Positions 27,737 to 36,001 of a stretch of DNA of 64,000 bases are shown here, piece after piece. Location: positions 186,001 to 250,000 of the forward strand of contig NZ_LMRD01000007.1 of NCBI RefSeq assembly GCF_001425575.1, written 5' to 3'. The notes beneath the pieces were generated by a model. It did no database searches, had not been told where the DNA came from, and saw only the letters and a list, made by a program, of their open reading frames with translations. The stretch is from Aurantimonas sp. Leaf443 (GTDB lineage: Bacteria > Pseudomonadota > Alphaproteobacteria > Rhizobiales > Rhizobiaceae). The stretch's first letter is position 1, and each line of letters opens with the position of its first letter. The position numbers and the translations under genes were made by a program.

Positions 27737-28653
27737 GGCGCGAGATCCTTGAGATGGTAGTGATGGGGGCCGAGATTGCCGCCGTAATTGCCGGCGCCGA
27801 CGCGGCTCGCTCCTTCGAGCGGCCCGAGATCGCAGACCGCCTTCAGCCCGACGCGCATCGCGTCCGCCACCGCCTCGTAGGTCAGCCCGTCGATGACGAT
27901 CTCCAGCACCGAGGCGATCTCGGGGCCGAGCGCCGTCTGCGTCCCGCCCTTCAGCGTCGGGCAGTAGGCGTCGTTGGTGGAGGCCATCATGCCCTTGTAC
28001 TTGCCCCCGACCTTGGAGCCCGAGCGCACGATGCCGCCGGGAAAGGGCATGATCGCGCCCGGCACCTTGCGCATCGCGGCCACCGCCACCTCGCTCGCCT
28101 TCAGCGCCTGGCGCACGGAACCGGCCATCAGCAGGAGGTTGCCGCCGCCGACCGCCTTCGTCGTGGCGCCGGTCCTGGCCTCGCAGAGGAACTCGCCCTC
28201 CATCACCGGCATGCGCCAGTAGTGCCGCGTGCCGACCTTCTTGGAGATCTGCCAGCCATCGGCGAAGTAGCGGATGGCCGAGCCGAGGTCGATCGCCTCC
28301 TCGCCCTCGAGCCCGGCATAGCAGGCGGTCGTCGGGCAGGTGAGGATGCACTGGCCGAGCCGCGTGCCGAGCTGCTTCTTCAGCCCGCCCATGTCCATCG
28401 AGAACATGAGGATGCGCACGCCCGGCCGCCCGTCGCGCGTCTCCTGCGGCGACAGGAGCCGGTCGATGCCCGCCTCCACGCCGCAGGCGATGACGGAGGT
28501 GGCGAAGCCCGTCATGGCCAGCGCCGCCTGCATGGCCCAATGCTCGTCGATCGCGGTCACCTCGATGGCCGTCCCGCTCATCGGAAAGGCTTCGGCGAAA
28601 CTGTCGTCGATCGAGACGCCGTTGACGCGCAGCGCCTCCTTCATGTCCGGCAT
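27733..28653 (-). CDS. fhcD: Formylmethanofuran:H4MPT formyltransferase FhcD
   Basis: Transfers the formyl group between formyl-H4MPT and the methanofuran-like carrier within the Fhc complex. The 306-residue product has VNGVSIDDSFAEAFPM near the start, TGFATSVIACGVEAGID, CPTTACYAGL near 110, the FPGGIVRSGSKVGGKYKGMMASTND block (about 205-230) and the ending GAGNYGGNLGPHHYHLKDL. I chose the ATG at 28653, preceded by AGGAGG at four bases; a second ATG at 28644 forms an ATGA overlap with fhcA and is the alternative. Confidence 0.95.
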   Translation of the reverse strand: MPDMKEALRVNGVSIDDSFAEAFPMSGTAIEVTAIDEHWAMQAALAMTGFATSVIACGVEAGIDRLLSPQETRDGRPGVRILMFSMDMGGLKKQLGTRLGQCILTCPTTACYAGLEGEEAIDLGSAIRYFADGWQISKKVGTRHYWRMPVMEGEFLCEARTGATTKAVGGGNLLLMAGSVRQALKASEVAVAAMRKVPGAIMPFPGGIVRSGSKVGGKYKGMMASTNDAYCPTLKGGTQTALGPEIASVLEIVIDGLTYEAVADAMRVGLKAVCDLGPLEGASRVGAGNYGGNLGPHHYHLKDLAP

Positions 28654-30281
28654 GCCACCTCCTGGAACGGCGCGTCCTGCGACAGCGCGCCCGCGCCGAC
28701 CTCGAACCAGCGGGCGGGAAGGCCGTATTTCTCGTCGAACCAGCGGTCGAGGCGCTTGGTCATCGCCTTCTCGCGCGGCGTGTCGAGCGTCAGCGTGCGA
28801 CCGCGCGTGCGCTTCACCACAGCGCCGTCGCGCACCACGGTCTCGCCGTCCTTGAGGAGAAGCGCGGCCTTGGCGAACATCTGCGCCTTGTCCCCGCCCG
28901 GCCGATAGGCCGCGATGTCGGCGACGGCGCCGGGCGCCAGATGCCCGCGGTCGGGCGTGCCCAGAAGCCGGGCCGGGGCGGCGCGCGTCATGGTCGCGAT
29001 CTGGGCCAGCGTGTATTCGCGCTCGATCCCCGCCAGTCCCGTCATCGCCACCGCCGCCTTCGGCAAGGCGGCGATCCAGCGCGCGCGCACCTCGCGGTCC
29101 ATCAGGAGGGCGAAGAGGTCGGGATAGGCGGTGAAGGGCGCCCCGTTCGGGTGGTCGGTGGTGAAGAAGCAGCGCGAGGGGTCCTCGATGAGCAGGAACA
29201 TCTCCAGCCCGATCGCCCATTGCAGCGCGTTGTAGAAATTGGCCTGCCGGTAGTGGATCGGCACGACGCCGCCGCCGTTGGCGTCCGCGTCCTGGATGAC
29301 CGACTTGCGCGGACTGGCGGCGCGCGACCCCGTGAACTGCAGGAGTTCGTCGGAGGAGATCGTCACGGTCTGGCCGAACATCACCTGGCCGATATCGACG
29401 GTGATCTCGGGCCGGGCGTTGACGAGGGCCGCGAGCTGCGCCCCCTGCGAGGAGAAGTGGCGCTTGCCCTCGGTGCCGTAGCCGTAGAACTGGATATGGG
29501 CGAGATGCAGCGGCACGCCTTCCGCCGCCGCGATCGTCGCCTCGGCCGACGCCGCCGAACGGCCGGGCACGCCGAGATTGTTGCAGTGGACATGCAGGGG
29601 GTGGGGAATCCTCAGCCCCGTCACCGCATGCTGGAGCGTCTTGACGATCGCGCGCGAGGAGACGCCGTAATCCGGCACCGTGTCGTCGAAGTCGAAGGCG
29701 CGCGCATTCTCCTTGAAGGCCGCCGAGCCGCCGGCATTGATGCATTTGACGCCGAGCGCCTTGGAGGCCGAGACGCTCCAGGCGACATAGTCCTCGATCG
29801 CCTCGGCGCTCTCGCCGTCGCGGATCATCGACATCAGGAGATCGTCGTTGCCCAGCACCACGAGGGTCGCCCGGTCGATGATCGGGATGTCGGCGAGTTC
29901 CAGATGCGTGTGGAGCGCGGCGGAGGGCGCCATGGCCGGCTCCACCACGAGCGTGAAGCCCATCTGCGCGTAGCGCCGGCCCGTCTCCTCCGTCGTCCAG
30001 CCGACCTTTGCGAGCGGCGTCTTCTCCGGCCGGGCCTGGAAGGCGCGGGCGAACTCGGGCAGGAGCAGGCGCGCCGTGTTCACGTGGCCGCCGGCGATGT
30101 GGGAATGGATGTCGATCGCCCCGGCCATCACGACGAGGCCGGCGCAGTCGATCACCGTGTCGGGCCGGCGCCCGTCGCCCGGCGCCGCGACGATGCGGCC
30201 GTCCTCGACATAGACGTCTCCGGTTCCGTCGCGCCCGTTCGCGGGGTCGACGACATGGCCGCCCTTCAGTTGCGTCAGCAT
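28641..30281 (-). CDS. fhcA: Formyltransferase/hydrolase complex subunit FhcA
   Basis: Amidohydrolase-type catalytic subunit that hydrolyses the formyl-carrier to formate; homologue of FwdA/FmdA. The 546-residue protein shows metal-binding DIHSHIAGGHVNTARLLLPE (residues 57-76), MGFTLVVEPAMAPS, the KCINAGGSAAFKENA lysine region near 178, HPLHVHCNNLGVPG, the LHLAHIQFYGYG block, and FFTTDHPNGAPFTAYPDLFALLMD with the catalytic Asp near 375. Neighbours fhcB and fhcD flank it. FhcA is confidently distinguished from dihydroorotase-type relatives by these blocks. Confidence 0.96.
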   Translation of the reverse strand: MLTQLKGGHVVDPANGRDGTGDVYVEDGRIVAAPGDGRRPDTVIDCAGLVVMAGAIDIHSHIAGGHVNTARLLLPEFARAFQARPEKTPLAKVGWTTEETGRRYAQMGFTLVVEPAMAPSAALHTHLELADIPIIDRATLVVLGNDDLLMSMIRDGESAEAIEDYVAWSVSASKALGVKCINAGGSAAFKENARAFDFDDTVPDYGVSSRAIVKTLQHAVTGLRIPHPLHVHCNNLGVPGRSAASAEATIAAAEGVPLHLAHIQFYGYGTEGKRHFSSQGAQLAALVNARPEITVDIGQVMFGQTVTISSDELLQFTGSRAASPRKSVIQDADANGGGVVPIHYRQANFYNALQWAIGLEMFLLIEDPSRCFFTTDHPNGAPFTAYPDLFALLMDREVRARWIAALPKAAVAMTGLAGIEREYTLAQIATMTRAAPARLLGTPDRGHLAPGAVADIAAYRPGGDKAQMFAKAALLLKDGETVVRDGAVVKRTRGRTLTLDTPREKAMTKRLDRWFDEKYGLPARWFEVGAGALSQDAPFQEVACRT

Positions 30282-30306
30282 CGCGCCGCTCCCTGGCTGC
30301 TCGGCC

Positions 30307-31407
30307 TCATGCCCCCTCCTCCGCGCGCAGCCGCCCGGCGATGGCGCCGAGGATCGCGGCCGCCGAAACCCCGCCGGACGGGGCGTTGCCCTGCACGTCC
30401 GCCGGGCGGAAGCTCCCGAAGAGCGGATCGTAGACGGCGCCGCCCGCGCCGTCCCGCGGCGCGAACGCCACCCGCGGCGGGCGCGCCCAGGCCTTCGCGC
30501 CGCGCGACAGCGCGATCACGGGAAGGCTGCCGGACCAGGCGGGCTCCTCGTCCTGCGGCCGCGCCGAGACGAAGAGCGCGACATCGGCCTCGCCGCTCTC
30601 GAGGAGGCGCGCGCCCTCGAAGAGGATCGGATCGTGGTCGCCGTGACCTGGCCCGAAGCTCGTGCGCAGCGGGAAGCCGGTGCGAGACAGCGCCAGGAGC
30701 GCCGCGCCCCAGGCGCAGCCGTCGGAAAGGACGGGCAGGCTGGTGAAGCGGGTCGCGGCGTTGAGGTCTGAGACGAGGCCCTCCAGCGTCTCGATGTCGA
30801 GCGAGGAGAGCGAGCCGCCGGAGAAGACCACGCAGCCGAAGGCCGCTGCCCCCATCTGTGCGGCGAGGCGCGCGGGCGCGTCTTCGGCCATGGGTCCGAC
30901 CCCGGACCGCCGGCCGGCGAGCGCGGCGCGGATCGCGCCGAGCCCCTCGCCGAGCCGCGCGGCGTCGCAGGGGACGGCCTCCACCGGCGTGTCCCGCAGG
31001 TCGGGCAGCCTCTCGGGGGCGCCGATCCACAGGATCCGCCGCCCGCGCGTCGCCGCGGCGCCGAGGTCGGGCGCGCGCGACACCAGAAATTCGAGAAGGG
31101 CGGGCGCGGCCTCGACGGCGTCCGCGCCGACGAGGACGAGAAGGTCGGCGCGCCGGCGGACCTCCACGGGCGTGCCCATGAAGGCGCCGGCGTCCCGGAA
31201 GGCCGAGATCGCCTCGTAGGCGGCGGCCGAATCGCCGTGGTCGGCGACGCCGCGACACAGGATCGACACGTCGAGCGCCGCCCGCGTCGTGGCGACATCG
31301 CCGAAAGGCCCGGTGACGAGGGGCAGACGGCCCTCGCGCAACAGATTCGCGGCCGTCGCGACCGCCTCGGCGAAATCCGCCGGCCGGCCGTCGATCCATG
31401 CTGTCAT
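30307..31407 (-). CDS. fhcB: Formyltransferase/hydrolase complex subunit FhcB
   Basis: Subunit B of the Fhc complex, related to archaeal tungsten/molybdenum FwdB/FmdB but, in methylotrophs, not a functional formate dehydrogenase. The 366-residue product has CRGVADHGDSAAAYEAI near residue 50, VLVGADAVEAAPALLEFL, FGCVVFSGGSLSSLDIETLEGLV and FGPGHGDHDPILFEGARLLESGEAD in pieces. The iron-sulfur and pterin-binding N-terminal motifs of archaeal FwdB are not visible, as expected for FhcB. First gene of fhcBADC, 25 bases before fhcA. Confidence 0.94.
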   Translation of the reverse strand: MTAWIDGRPADFAEAVATAANLLREGRLPLVTGPFGDVATTRAALDVSILCRGVADHGDSAAAYEAISAFRDAGAFMGTPVEVRRRADLLVLVGADAVEAAPALLEFLVSRAPDLGAAATRGRRILWIGAPERLPDLRDTPVEAVPCDAARLGEGLGAIRAALAGRRSGVGPMAEDAPARLAAQMGAAAFGCVVFSGGSLSSLDIETLEGLVSDLNAATRFTSLPVLSDGCAWGAALLALSRTGFPLRTSFGPGHGDHDPILFEGARLLESGEADVALFVSARPQDEEPAWSGSLPVIALSRGAKAWARPPRVAFAPRDGAGGAVYDPLFGSFRPADVQGNAPSGGVSAAAILGAIAGRLRAEEGA

Positions 31408-31486
31408 GTCGACGCTTCGCTTTCTGTGCCCGGCGCGAACCTAGCGACTGTTCGCGCGGCCGCAAAGAGGCCGCGTCGCGCGGCGG

Positions 31487-31855
31487 TCACTTATCGTATT
31501 TGATATAGGCGAAGCGCGGGTCGTCGGGCGTTCCCGAGAGCGGCCCCTCCTCCCGGCCGGGCTGCCACATCACCACGTCCTCGATCTTGGCGGCGAGCGC
31601 GAAGTCCGAATCGGTGATGCCCTTGGCGGCGTGGTTCATCAGGCGCACCTCCACCCAGGCATAGGACGCGGTGAGGTCGGGATGGTGGAAGGCGGCCTCG
31701 GCCAGATGGCCGACCGTGTTGATCACCATCAGCGTCCCCTTCCACCCTTGCGTCTTGTAGGTGCGGCGGATCCAGCCGTCCTCCAGGCGCCAGGTGGGGA
31801 GCTCCGCCTTCAGCCGTTCTTCGACTTCGGCGTCGGAATAGGTCCGTGCGGCCAT
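31487..31855 (-). CDS. Pterin-4a-carbinolamine dehydratase-like protein
   Basis: PCD/DCoH-family protein of 122 residues. It shows RLEDGWIRRTYKTQGWKGTLMVINTVGHLAEAAFHHPDL across residues 24-62, with the active-site HH and the W-EVRLMNHAAKGITDSDFALAAKIE C-terminal block, so the histidine trio looks intact. Such enzymes dehydrate 4a-hydroxy-pterins. Here no aromatic-amino-acid hydroxylase is nearby; instead it precedes fhcBADC on the same strand and is divergent from beta-RFAP synthase, suggesting a role with dH4MPT, which is inference. The ATG at 31855 follows AAGGAGAA. Confidence 0.9.
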   Translation of the reverse strand: MAARTYSDAEVEERLKAELPTWRLEDGWIRRTYKTQGWKGTLMVINTVGHLAEAAFHHPDLTASYAWVEVRLMNHAAKGITDSDFALAAKIEDVVMWQPGREEGPLSGTPDDPRFAYIKYDK

Positions 31856-31925
31856 CGGATTCTCCTTGTGCCAACCGATCAAGCCGCAATAATAGGGCTC
31901 GGGCACAGGGATAGCAGGGGGCGAT

Positions 31926-32900
31926 TTGACCGACGAACTCGTCAGCGTCGTTGCGCCCGCGCGCCTCCACCTGGGCTTTCTCGACCCGGGCGGGCGCTCG
32001 GCGCGCCGATTCGGCGGCATCGGGCTCGCCCTGGCCGAGCCGGCGACGGCGCTCTCGGTGCGCCGCGCCGCCGCCAATACCGTCGAGGGGCCCGAGAGCG
32101 GGCGCGCCGCCCGCCATCTTCGCGACATCCAGTCGAAGCTCGGACTGTCCGGCGCCCACGCGGTGGAGATCCACGAGGCGATTCCCGCCCATTGCGGGCT
32201 CGGTTCGGGCACGCAGCTGGCGCTGGGTCTGGCGCTGGCGCTGCGCACGCTCGAAGGCCTTTCGCCGGACACCGCGGCGGATGCAGCCCTGCTCGGGCGC
32301 GGGGCCCGCTCGGGGCTCGGCGCGAGCTTCCTGACGCTCGGCGGCGTCGCCGTCGACGGCGGCAAGGGTCCGGGCGAGGCGCCGCCGCCCATCGTGGCGC
32401 GCCTGCCCTTCCCGGACGACTGGCGCGTCCTCCTCGTCCTCGACACGCGCCACGAAGGCTTTCACGGCGCCGACGAGCTCGAAGCCTTCGCCGCCCTGCC
32501 GCCCTTTCCCGAGAGCGCGACCGCCGAGATCTGCCGCCTCGTCCTGATGCAGGCCCTGCCCAGCCTCGCCGAGCGCGACCTCGCCGGCTTCGGCGCGGCC
32601 ATCGCGACGGTCCAGGCGATGGTCGGCGCCCATTTCGCCCCGGCGCAGGGCGGCGTCTTCACCAGCCCCGCCGTCGCCAGCGCCTGCGCGGCGCTCGAAG
32701 GCTTCGGCGCCGAGGGCATCGGCCAGAGCTCCTGGGGCCCGACGGGCTTCGCCTTCGCGCCCGGCGAGGCCGAGGCGCGGGCCATGGTCGCGCGGCTCGG
32801 GCCGCTGGAGCCGGGCCTCGAAATCCGCGTCGTGCGCGGGCGCAACCACGGCGCCGGCGTGAAGACGCACCGCCCGCGCCTCGCGGCCGGCCAGACCTGA
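31926..32900 (+). CDS. Beta-ribofuranosylaminobenzene 5'-phosphate synthase
   Basis: GHMP-kinase-fold enzyme joining p-aminobenzoate to PRPP with loss of CO2 and PPi, the first committed step of methanopterin-type cofactor synthesis. The 324-residue protein has ARLHLGFLDPGG near residue 10, RRFGGIGLAL, the GHMP motif IPAHCGLGSGTQLALGLALALRTLEG at about 80-105, GRGARSGLGASFL, RHEGFHGADEL and the ending SWGPTGFAFAP. It starts with TTG at 31926 behind AGGGGGC. A weak -35/-10 pair (TTGTGC and TAATAG, 18-base spacer, 31866-31895) lies just upstream. First gene of the rightward C1 operon. Confidence 0.93.
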   Translation: MTDELVSVVAPARLHLGFLDPGGRSARRFGGIGLALAEPATALSVRRAAANTVEGPESGRAARHLRDIQSKLGLSGAHAVEIHEAIPAHCGLGSGTQLALGLALALRTLEGLSPDTAADAALLGRGARSGLGASFLTLGGVAVDGGKGPGEAPPPIVARLPFPDDWRVLLVLDTRHEGFHGADELEAFAALPPFPESATAEICRLVLMQALPSLAERDLAGFGAAIATVQAMVGAHFAPAQGGVFTSPAVASACAALEGFGAEGIGQSSWGPTGFAFAPGEAEARAMVARLGPLEPGLEIRVVRGRNHGAGVKTHRPRLAAGQT

Positions 32901-32906
32901 ACGCCC

Positions 32907-32929
32907 GTCGCGGGCGGGAGGCCCGCGAC
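32907..32929 (+). terminator. First of two hairpins before mtdB
   Basis: Nine-pair stem (32907-32915 with 32921-32929), 5-base loop, starting six bases after the beta-RFAP synthase stop. No T-run. May attenuate or process the transcript into mtdB. Confidence 0.35.
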
Positions 32930-32932
32930 AGA

Positions 32933-32960
32933 CGGGAAGGACCGCAACGGTCCTTTCCCG
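32933..32960 (+). terminator. Second hairpin before mtdB
   Basis: Stem of about 12 pairs with one bulged T (32933-32944 with 32948-32960) and a CAA loop. It lies 55 bases before mtdB, so the tandem hairpins could separate low cofactor-biosynthesis expression from high mtdB expression. Confidence 0.4.
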
Positions 32961-33015
32961 AACGAGCCGCCGACGGCTCGACGCCCCAATCGTCATCAGC
33001 GGAGGAGACGAATCC

Positions 33016-33915
33016 ATGGCCCAGAAGAACATCCTGCACATGCTCACGCCCCACAAGCATGTGAGCCCCTTCGACGTGAACATGGCGCTCGACGCCGGCT
33101 ACGACGCGGTCGTGCCCTACGAGGCGGTGACGCTGGAGGAGGTCGCCGATCTCGTCCAGGACGTGATCTTCTCGCGCCCGCCGCACTGGGGCGCCTCGTC
33201 CGGCGTGTTCTTCGGCGGCGACGACGCCGTGCTCGCGCTCGACATGATCGAGGCGGCCAAGAACGCGCTCGTGCCGCCCTTCGGCACCAACATCTTCGCC
33301 GATCCCGCCGGCTCCTTCACCACCGCCGCGGCCATGGTGGCCTGCGTGGAGAAGGTGCTGAAGGAGAAGAAGGCGCGCGCCCTGAAGGACGTGCGCATCG
33401 CCATCTTCGGCGCCACCGGCGTCGTCGGCTACTGCGCCGCCGTCATCGCCGCGCTCGAAGGGGCGGAGGTCACGCTCGTCGGCCATAGCGGCGTGGCGCG
33501 CGTGAAGGCGCGCGCCGACGAGATGAAGCAGCGCTTCGGCGTCGACGTCGCATCGGTCAACGGCGCCACCGACGAGGAGAAGAAGGCCGTCCTGGAAGGC
33601 GCGGACGTCGTGCTCGCCGCCGCCAAGGCGGGCGTTCGCGTCCTCACCGCCGCGCTCCTGCAGGAGGCCGGGGGCAAGCTTCTGGCCGCCGCCGACGTCA
33701 ACGCCGTGCCGCCCTCGGGCATCGAGGGCATCGACGTCTTCGACAACGGCAAGGAGATCGCCGGCACCTCGGCGCTCGGCGTCGGCGCGCTGGCGATCGG
33801 CAACGTGAAGTACCAGACCGAATCGGGCCTCTTCAAACGCATGATCGAGGCGCCCGAGCCGCTGGCGCTCGACTTCCGCGACGCTTTCGCGCTCGCCCGC
33901 ACGCTCGCTCCGTGA
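33016..33915 (+). CDS. mtdB: NAD(P)-dependent methylene-H4MPT dehydrogenase MtdB
   Basis: Oxidises methylene-H4MPT to methenyl-H4MPT, the second step of H4MPT formaldehyde oxidation. The 299-residue product matches MtdB: ILHMLTPHKHVSPFDVNMALDAGYD at residues 6-30, IFSRPP, FGGDDAVLALDM, the Rossmann segment VRIAIFGATGVVGYCAAVIAAL around 125-146, and SALGVGALAIGNVKYQTE. Its closest relative MtdA uses H4folate too, but the HKHVSPFDVN start is MtdB-like. The ATG at 33016 follows GGAGGAG. Its stop overlaps the GTG of the next gene (GTGA). Confidence 0.95.
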   Translation: MAQKNILHMLTPHKHVSPFDVNMALDAGYDAVVPYEAVTLEEVADLVQDVIFSRPPHWGASSGVFFGGDDAVLALDMIEAAKNALVPPFGTNIFADPAGSFTTAAAMVACVEKVLKEKKARALKDVRIAIFGATGVVGYCAAVIAALEGAEVTLVGHSGVARVKARADEMKQRFGVDVASVNGATDEEKKAVLEGADVVLAAAKAGVRVLTAALLQEAGGKLLAAADVNAVPPSGIEGIDVFDNGKEIAGTSALGVGALAIGNVKYQTESGLFKRMIEAPEPLALDFRDAFALARTLAP

Positions 33916-35033
33916 GCGCGGAGCGCCCGAGCCTCCTGTGCGCCGCCTTCTCGGCGCGCCAGATCGCCATGAGCGCGAAGCGGGCGGGCCTCGACGCACT
34001 GGCCGTCGACTTCTTCCACGACCTCGACCTCGAGGGCGTGGCGGCAAGGGGCGAGGCGCTGGCCGGCCACTATCCCGACGGCTTCTCGGACGCAGAGCTC
34101 ATCGAGGCGCTCGGGCGCCTGGCGAAGGACCGCGCCCCGCTCGGCTTCGTCTACGGCGCCGGCTTCGAGGACCGGCCGGCGCTTCTCGAGCGCATCGCCG
34201 AGCGCTGGCCCATCCTCGGCAATGACGGCGCGACGGTCCGCGCGCTGAAGGACCCGGAAAGGTTCGCGGCCCTGTGCGAGCGCGCGGGCGTCGCCCATCC
34301 CGAGATATGCCGAGAGGCGCCGGACGATGCGGCGGGCTGGCTGTCGAAGAGGATCGGCGGGGCCGGCGGCAGCCATGTGCGCGGGGCCGTTGCCGGCGAG
34401 GCCGAGCCGGAGCGCTACGTCCAGCGCTTCGTCGAGGGCGAGCGCTGGTCGGCGGGTTTCGTCGCCGCCGGCACGCGCCTTCTCGTCCTCGGCTTCACCC
34501 GGCAATGGACGGCGCCGACGCCGGAGGAGCCCTTCCGCTATGCCGGCGCCGTCGGGCCGCTCGATCCGCCGGGCACGCTCGGCGCGCAGATGACCGGAGC
34601 GCTGGAACGCGTCGTCGCGCTCCAGCCGCTGACCGGCCTTTGCAGCGCCGATTTCGTCGCCGGGCCGCAGGGGCTGCATCTCCTGGAGATCAACCCGCGC
34701 GCCGGGGCGACGATCGACATTTTCGACACCGAGGCCGAGCCGTTGATCGGCCTGCATCTCGAAGCCTGCGCCGGTCGCCTGCCGCAGGGCTTCGCCGGGC
34801 CGGCGGAAATACGCGCGACGGGGCTCGCCTGGGCGGGCGTTCCCGCGAGCCTGCCGGCCGGCTTCGACTGGCCGCCCCATGCGAGCGACCGCTCGCGCGG
34901 CCCGGCGCTCTTCCAGGCGGGCGAGCCGCTCTGCACGATCCTTGCGAGCGGCGCCACGGAACGGGACGCGGCGGCCCTCTTCGAAGCGAGGGTCGCCGAC
35001 ATCAGACTGAGATTGGAGAGGAAAGCGGCATGA
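33912..35033 (+). CDS. ATP-grasp protein of the H4MPT cluster
   Basis: ATP-grasp ligase of 373 residues, one of the conserved open reading frames that accompany H4MPT genes in methylotrophs and are thought to act in dH4MPT biosynthesis. N-terminal Rossmann-like SARQIAMSAKRAGLDALAVDFF (residues 14-35), KDPERFAALCERAGV, the glycine-rich SKRIGGAGGSHVRG loop near 145, YVQRFVEGERWSAGF, CSADFVAG, and the metal-binding LLEINPRAGATIDIF at about 258-272. Its substrate is not known to me. GTG start in the GTGA overlap with mtdB; ATGA overlap with mch, so it is embedded in the operon. Confidence 0.88.
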   Translation: MSAERPSLLCAAFSARQIAMSAKRAGLDALAVDFFHDLDLEGVAARGEALAGHYPDGFSDAELIEALGRLAKDRAPLGFVYGAGFEDRPALLERIAERWPILGNDGATVRALKDPERFAALCERAGVAHPEICREAPDDAAGWLSKRIGGAGGSHVRGAVAGEAEPERYVQRFVEGERWSAGFVAAGTRLLVLGFTRQWTAPTPEEPFRYAGAVGPLDPPGTLGAQMTGALERVVALQPLTGLCSADFVAGPQGLHLLEINPRAGATIDIFDTEAEPLIGLHLEACAGRLPQGFAGPAEIRATGLAWAGVPASLPAGFDWPPHASDRSRGPALFQAGEPLCTILASGATERDAAALFEARVADIRLRLERKAA

Positions 35034-36001
35034 CACAGGGCAACGGACTGTCGGTGAACCGGGGCGCCCAGCCCCTCGTCGAACAGATGCGGTTCGACGC
35101 GGATCTCCTGAAGATCGCCGTCTCGACGGGCGCGGCCGGCGAGACGCTGATCGATTGCGGCGCCGGCGTTCCCGGCAGTCTGGAGGCGGGCCGCCTCCTC
35201 ACCGAGATCTGCCTCGGCGGGCTCGGCGCGGTGACGATCGAGGCCTCCACGCTCCTGCCGCGCTGGCCCTTCGCCCTCACCGTGCGCACCGCCCATCCCG
35301 TCACCGCCTGCCTCGGCAGCCAGTATGCCGGCTGGCAGCTGGTGTCGGGCGAAGGCGAGGCGAGCTATTTCTCGATGGGCTCGGGCCCGGCCCGCGCGCT
35401 GGCCGGCAAGGAGGCGATCTTCGCCGACATCGCCTATGGCGACGCGGGCGAGGACGCGGTTCTCGTTCTGGAGACGGCGAGCCCCCCGCCGGAGGATCTC
35501 GTGCGCCGCATCGCCGCCGACTGCAACGTCTCGCCGGAGAACCTCACCATCCTCTTCGCGCCGACGCAGAGCCTTGCCGGCTCGGTGCAGATCGTCGGCC
35601 GCGTCGTGGAAGTGGCCCTCCACAAGGCGCACGAGCTGCATTTCGACCTGACGCGCATCGTGGAAGGCATGGGCACCGCCCCGCTCAGCCCCCCGCATCC
35701 CGACTTCGTCACCGCCATGGGCCGCACCAACGACGCGGTGATCTACGGCGGGCGCATCGTGCTCCACGTCACCGGCCCGGCCGACGAGGCGCGCCAGCTG
35801 GCCGCCCAGCTGCCGAGCCGCAACTCGAAGGATTTCGGCACGCCCTTCGCCGAGATCTTCCGCCAGTACGAGGGCGATTTCTACAAGATCGACCCGATGC
35901 TCTTCTCGCCCGCAGAAGTTGCCGTCGTGGCGCTGGAGACGGGCGAGACCTTCCGCGGCGGGGCGATCGACCCGGCGCTGATCGACGCCTCCTTTGACTG
36001 A
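35030..36001 (+). CDS. mch: Methenyl-H4MPT cyclohydrolase
   Basis: Hydrolyses methenyl-H4MPT to formyl-H4MPT, between MtdB and Fhc. The 323-residue product shows LSVNRGAQPLVEQM at residues 6-19, DCGAGVPGSLEAGR near 42-55, HPVTACLGSQYAGW, FSMGSGPARALA, CNVSPENLTILFAPTQSLAGSVQIVGRVVEVALHK in pieces, GTAPLSPPHPDFVTAMGRTNDA, and YEGDFYKIDPMLFSPAEV. All are diagnostic of bacterial Mch. The ATG at 35030 follows GAGAGGAAAG. It overlaps the next gene by eight bases. Confidence 0.97.
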   Translation: MTQGNGLSVNRGAQPLVEQMRFDADLLKIAVSTGAAGETLIDCGAGVPGSLEAGRLLTEICLGGLGAVTIEASTLLPRWPFALTVRTAHPVTACLGSQYAGWQLVSGEGEASYFSMGSGPARALAGKEAIFADIAYGDAGEDAVLVLETASPPPEDLVRRIAADCNVSPENLTILFAPTQSLAGSVQIVGRVVEVALHKAHELHFDLTRIVEGMGTAPLSPPHPDFVTAMGRTNDAVIYGGRIVLHVTGPADEARQLAAQLPSRNSKDFGTPFAEIFRQYEGDFYKIDPMLFSPAEVAVVALETGETFRGGAIDPALIDASFD

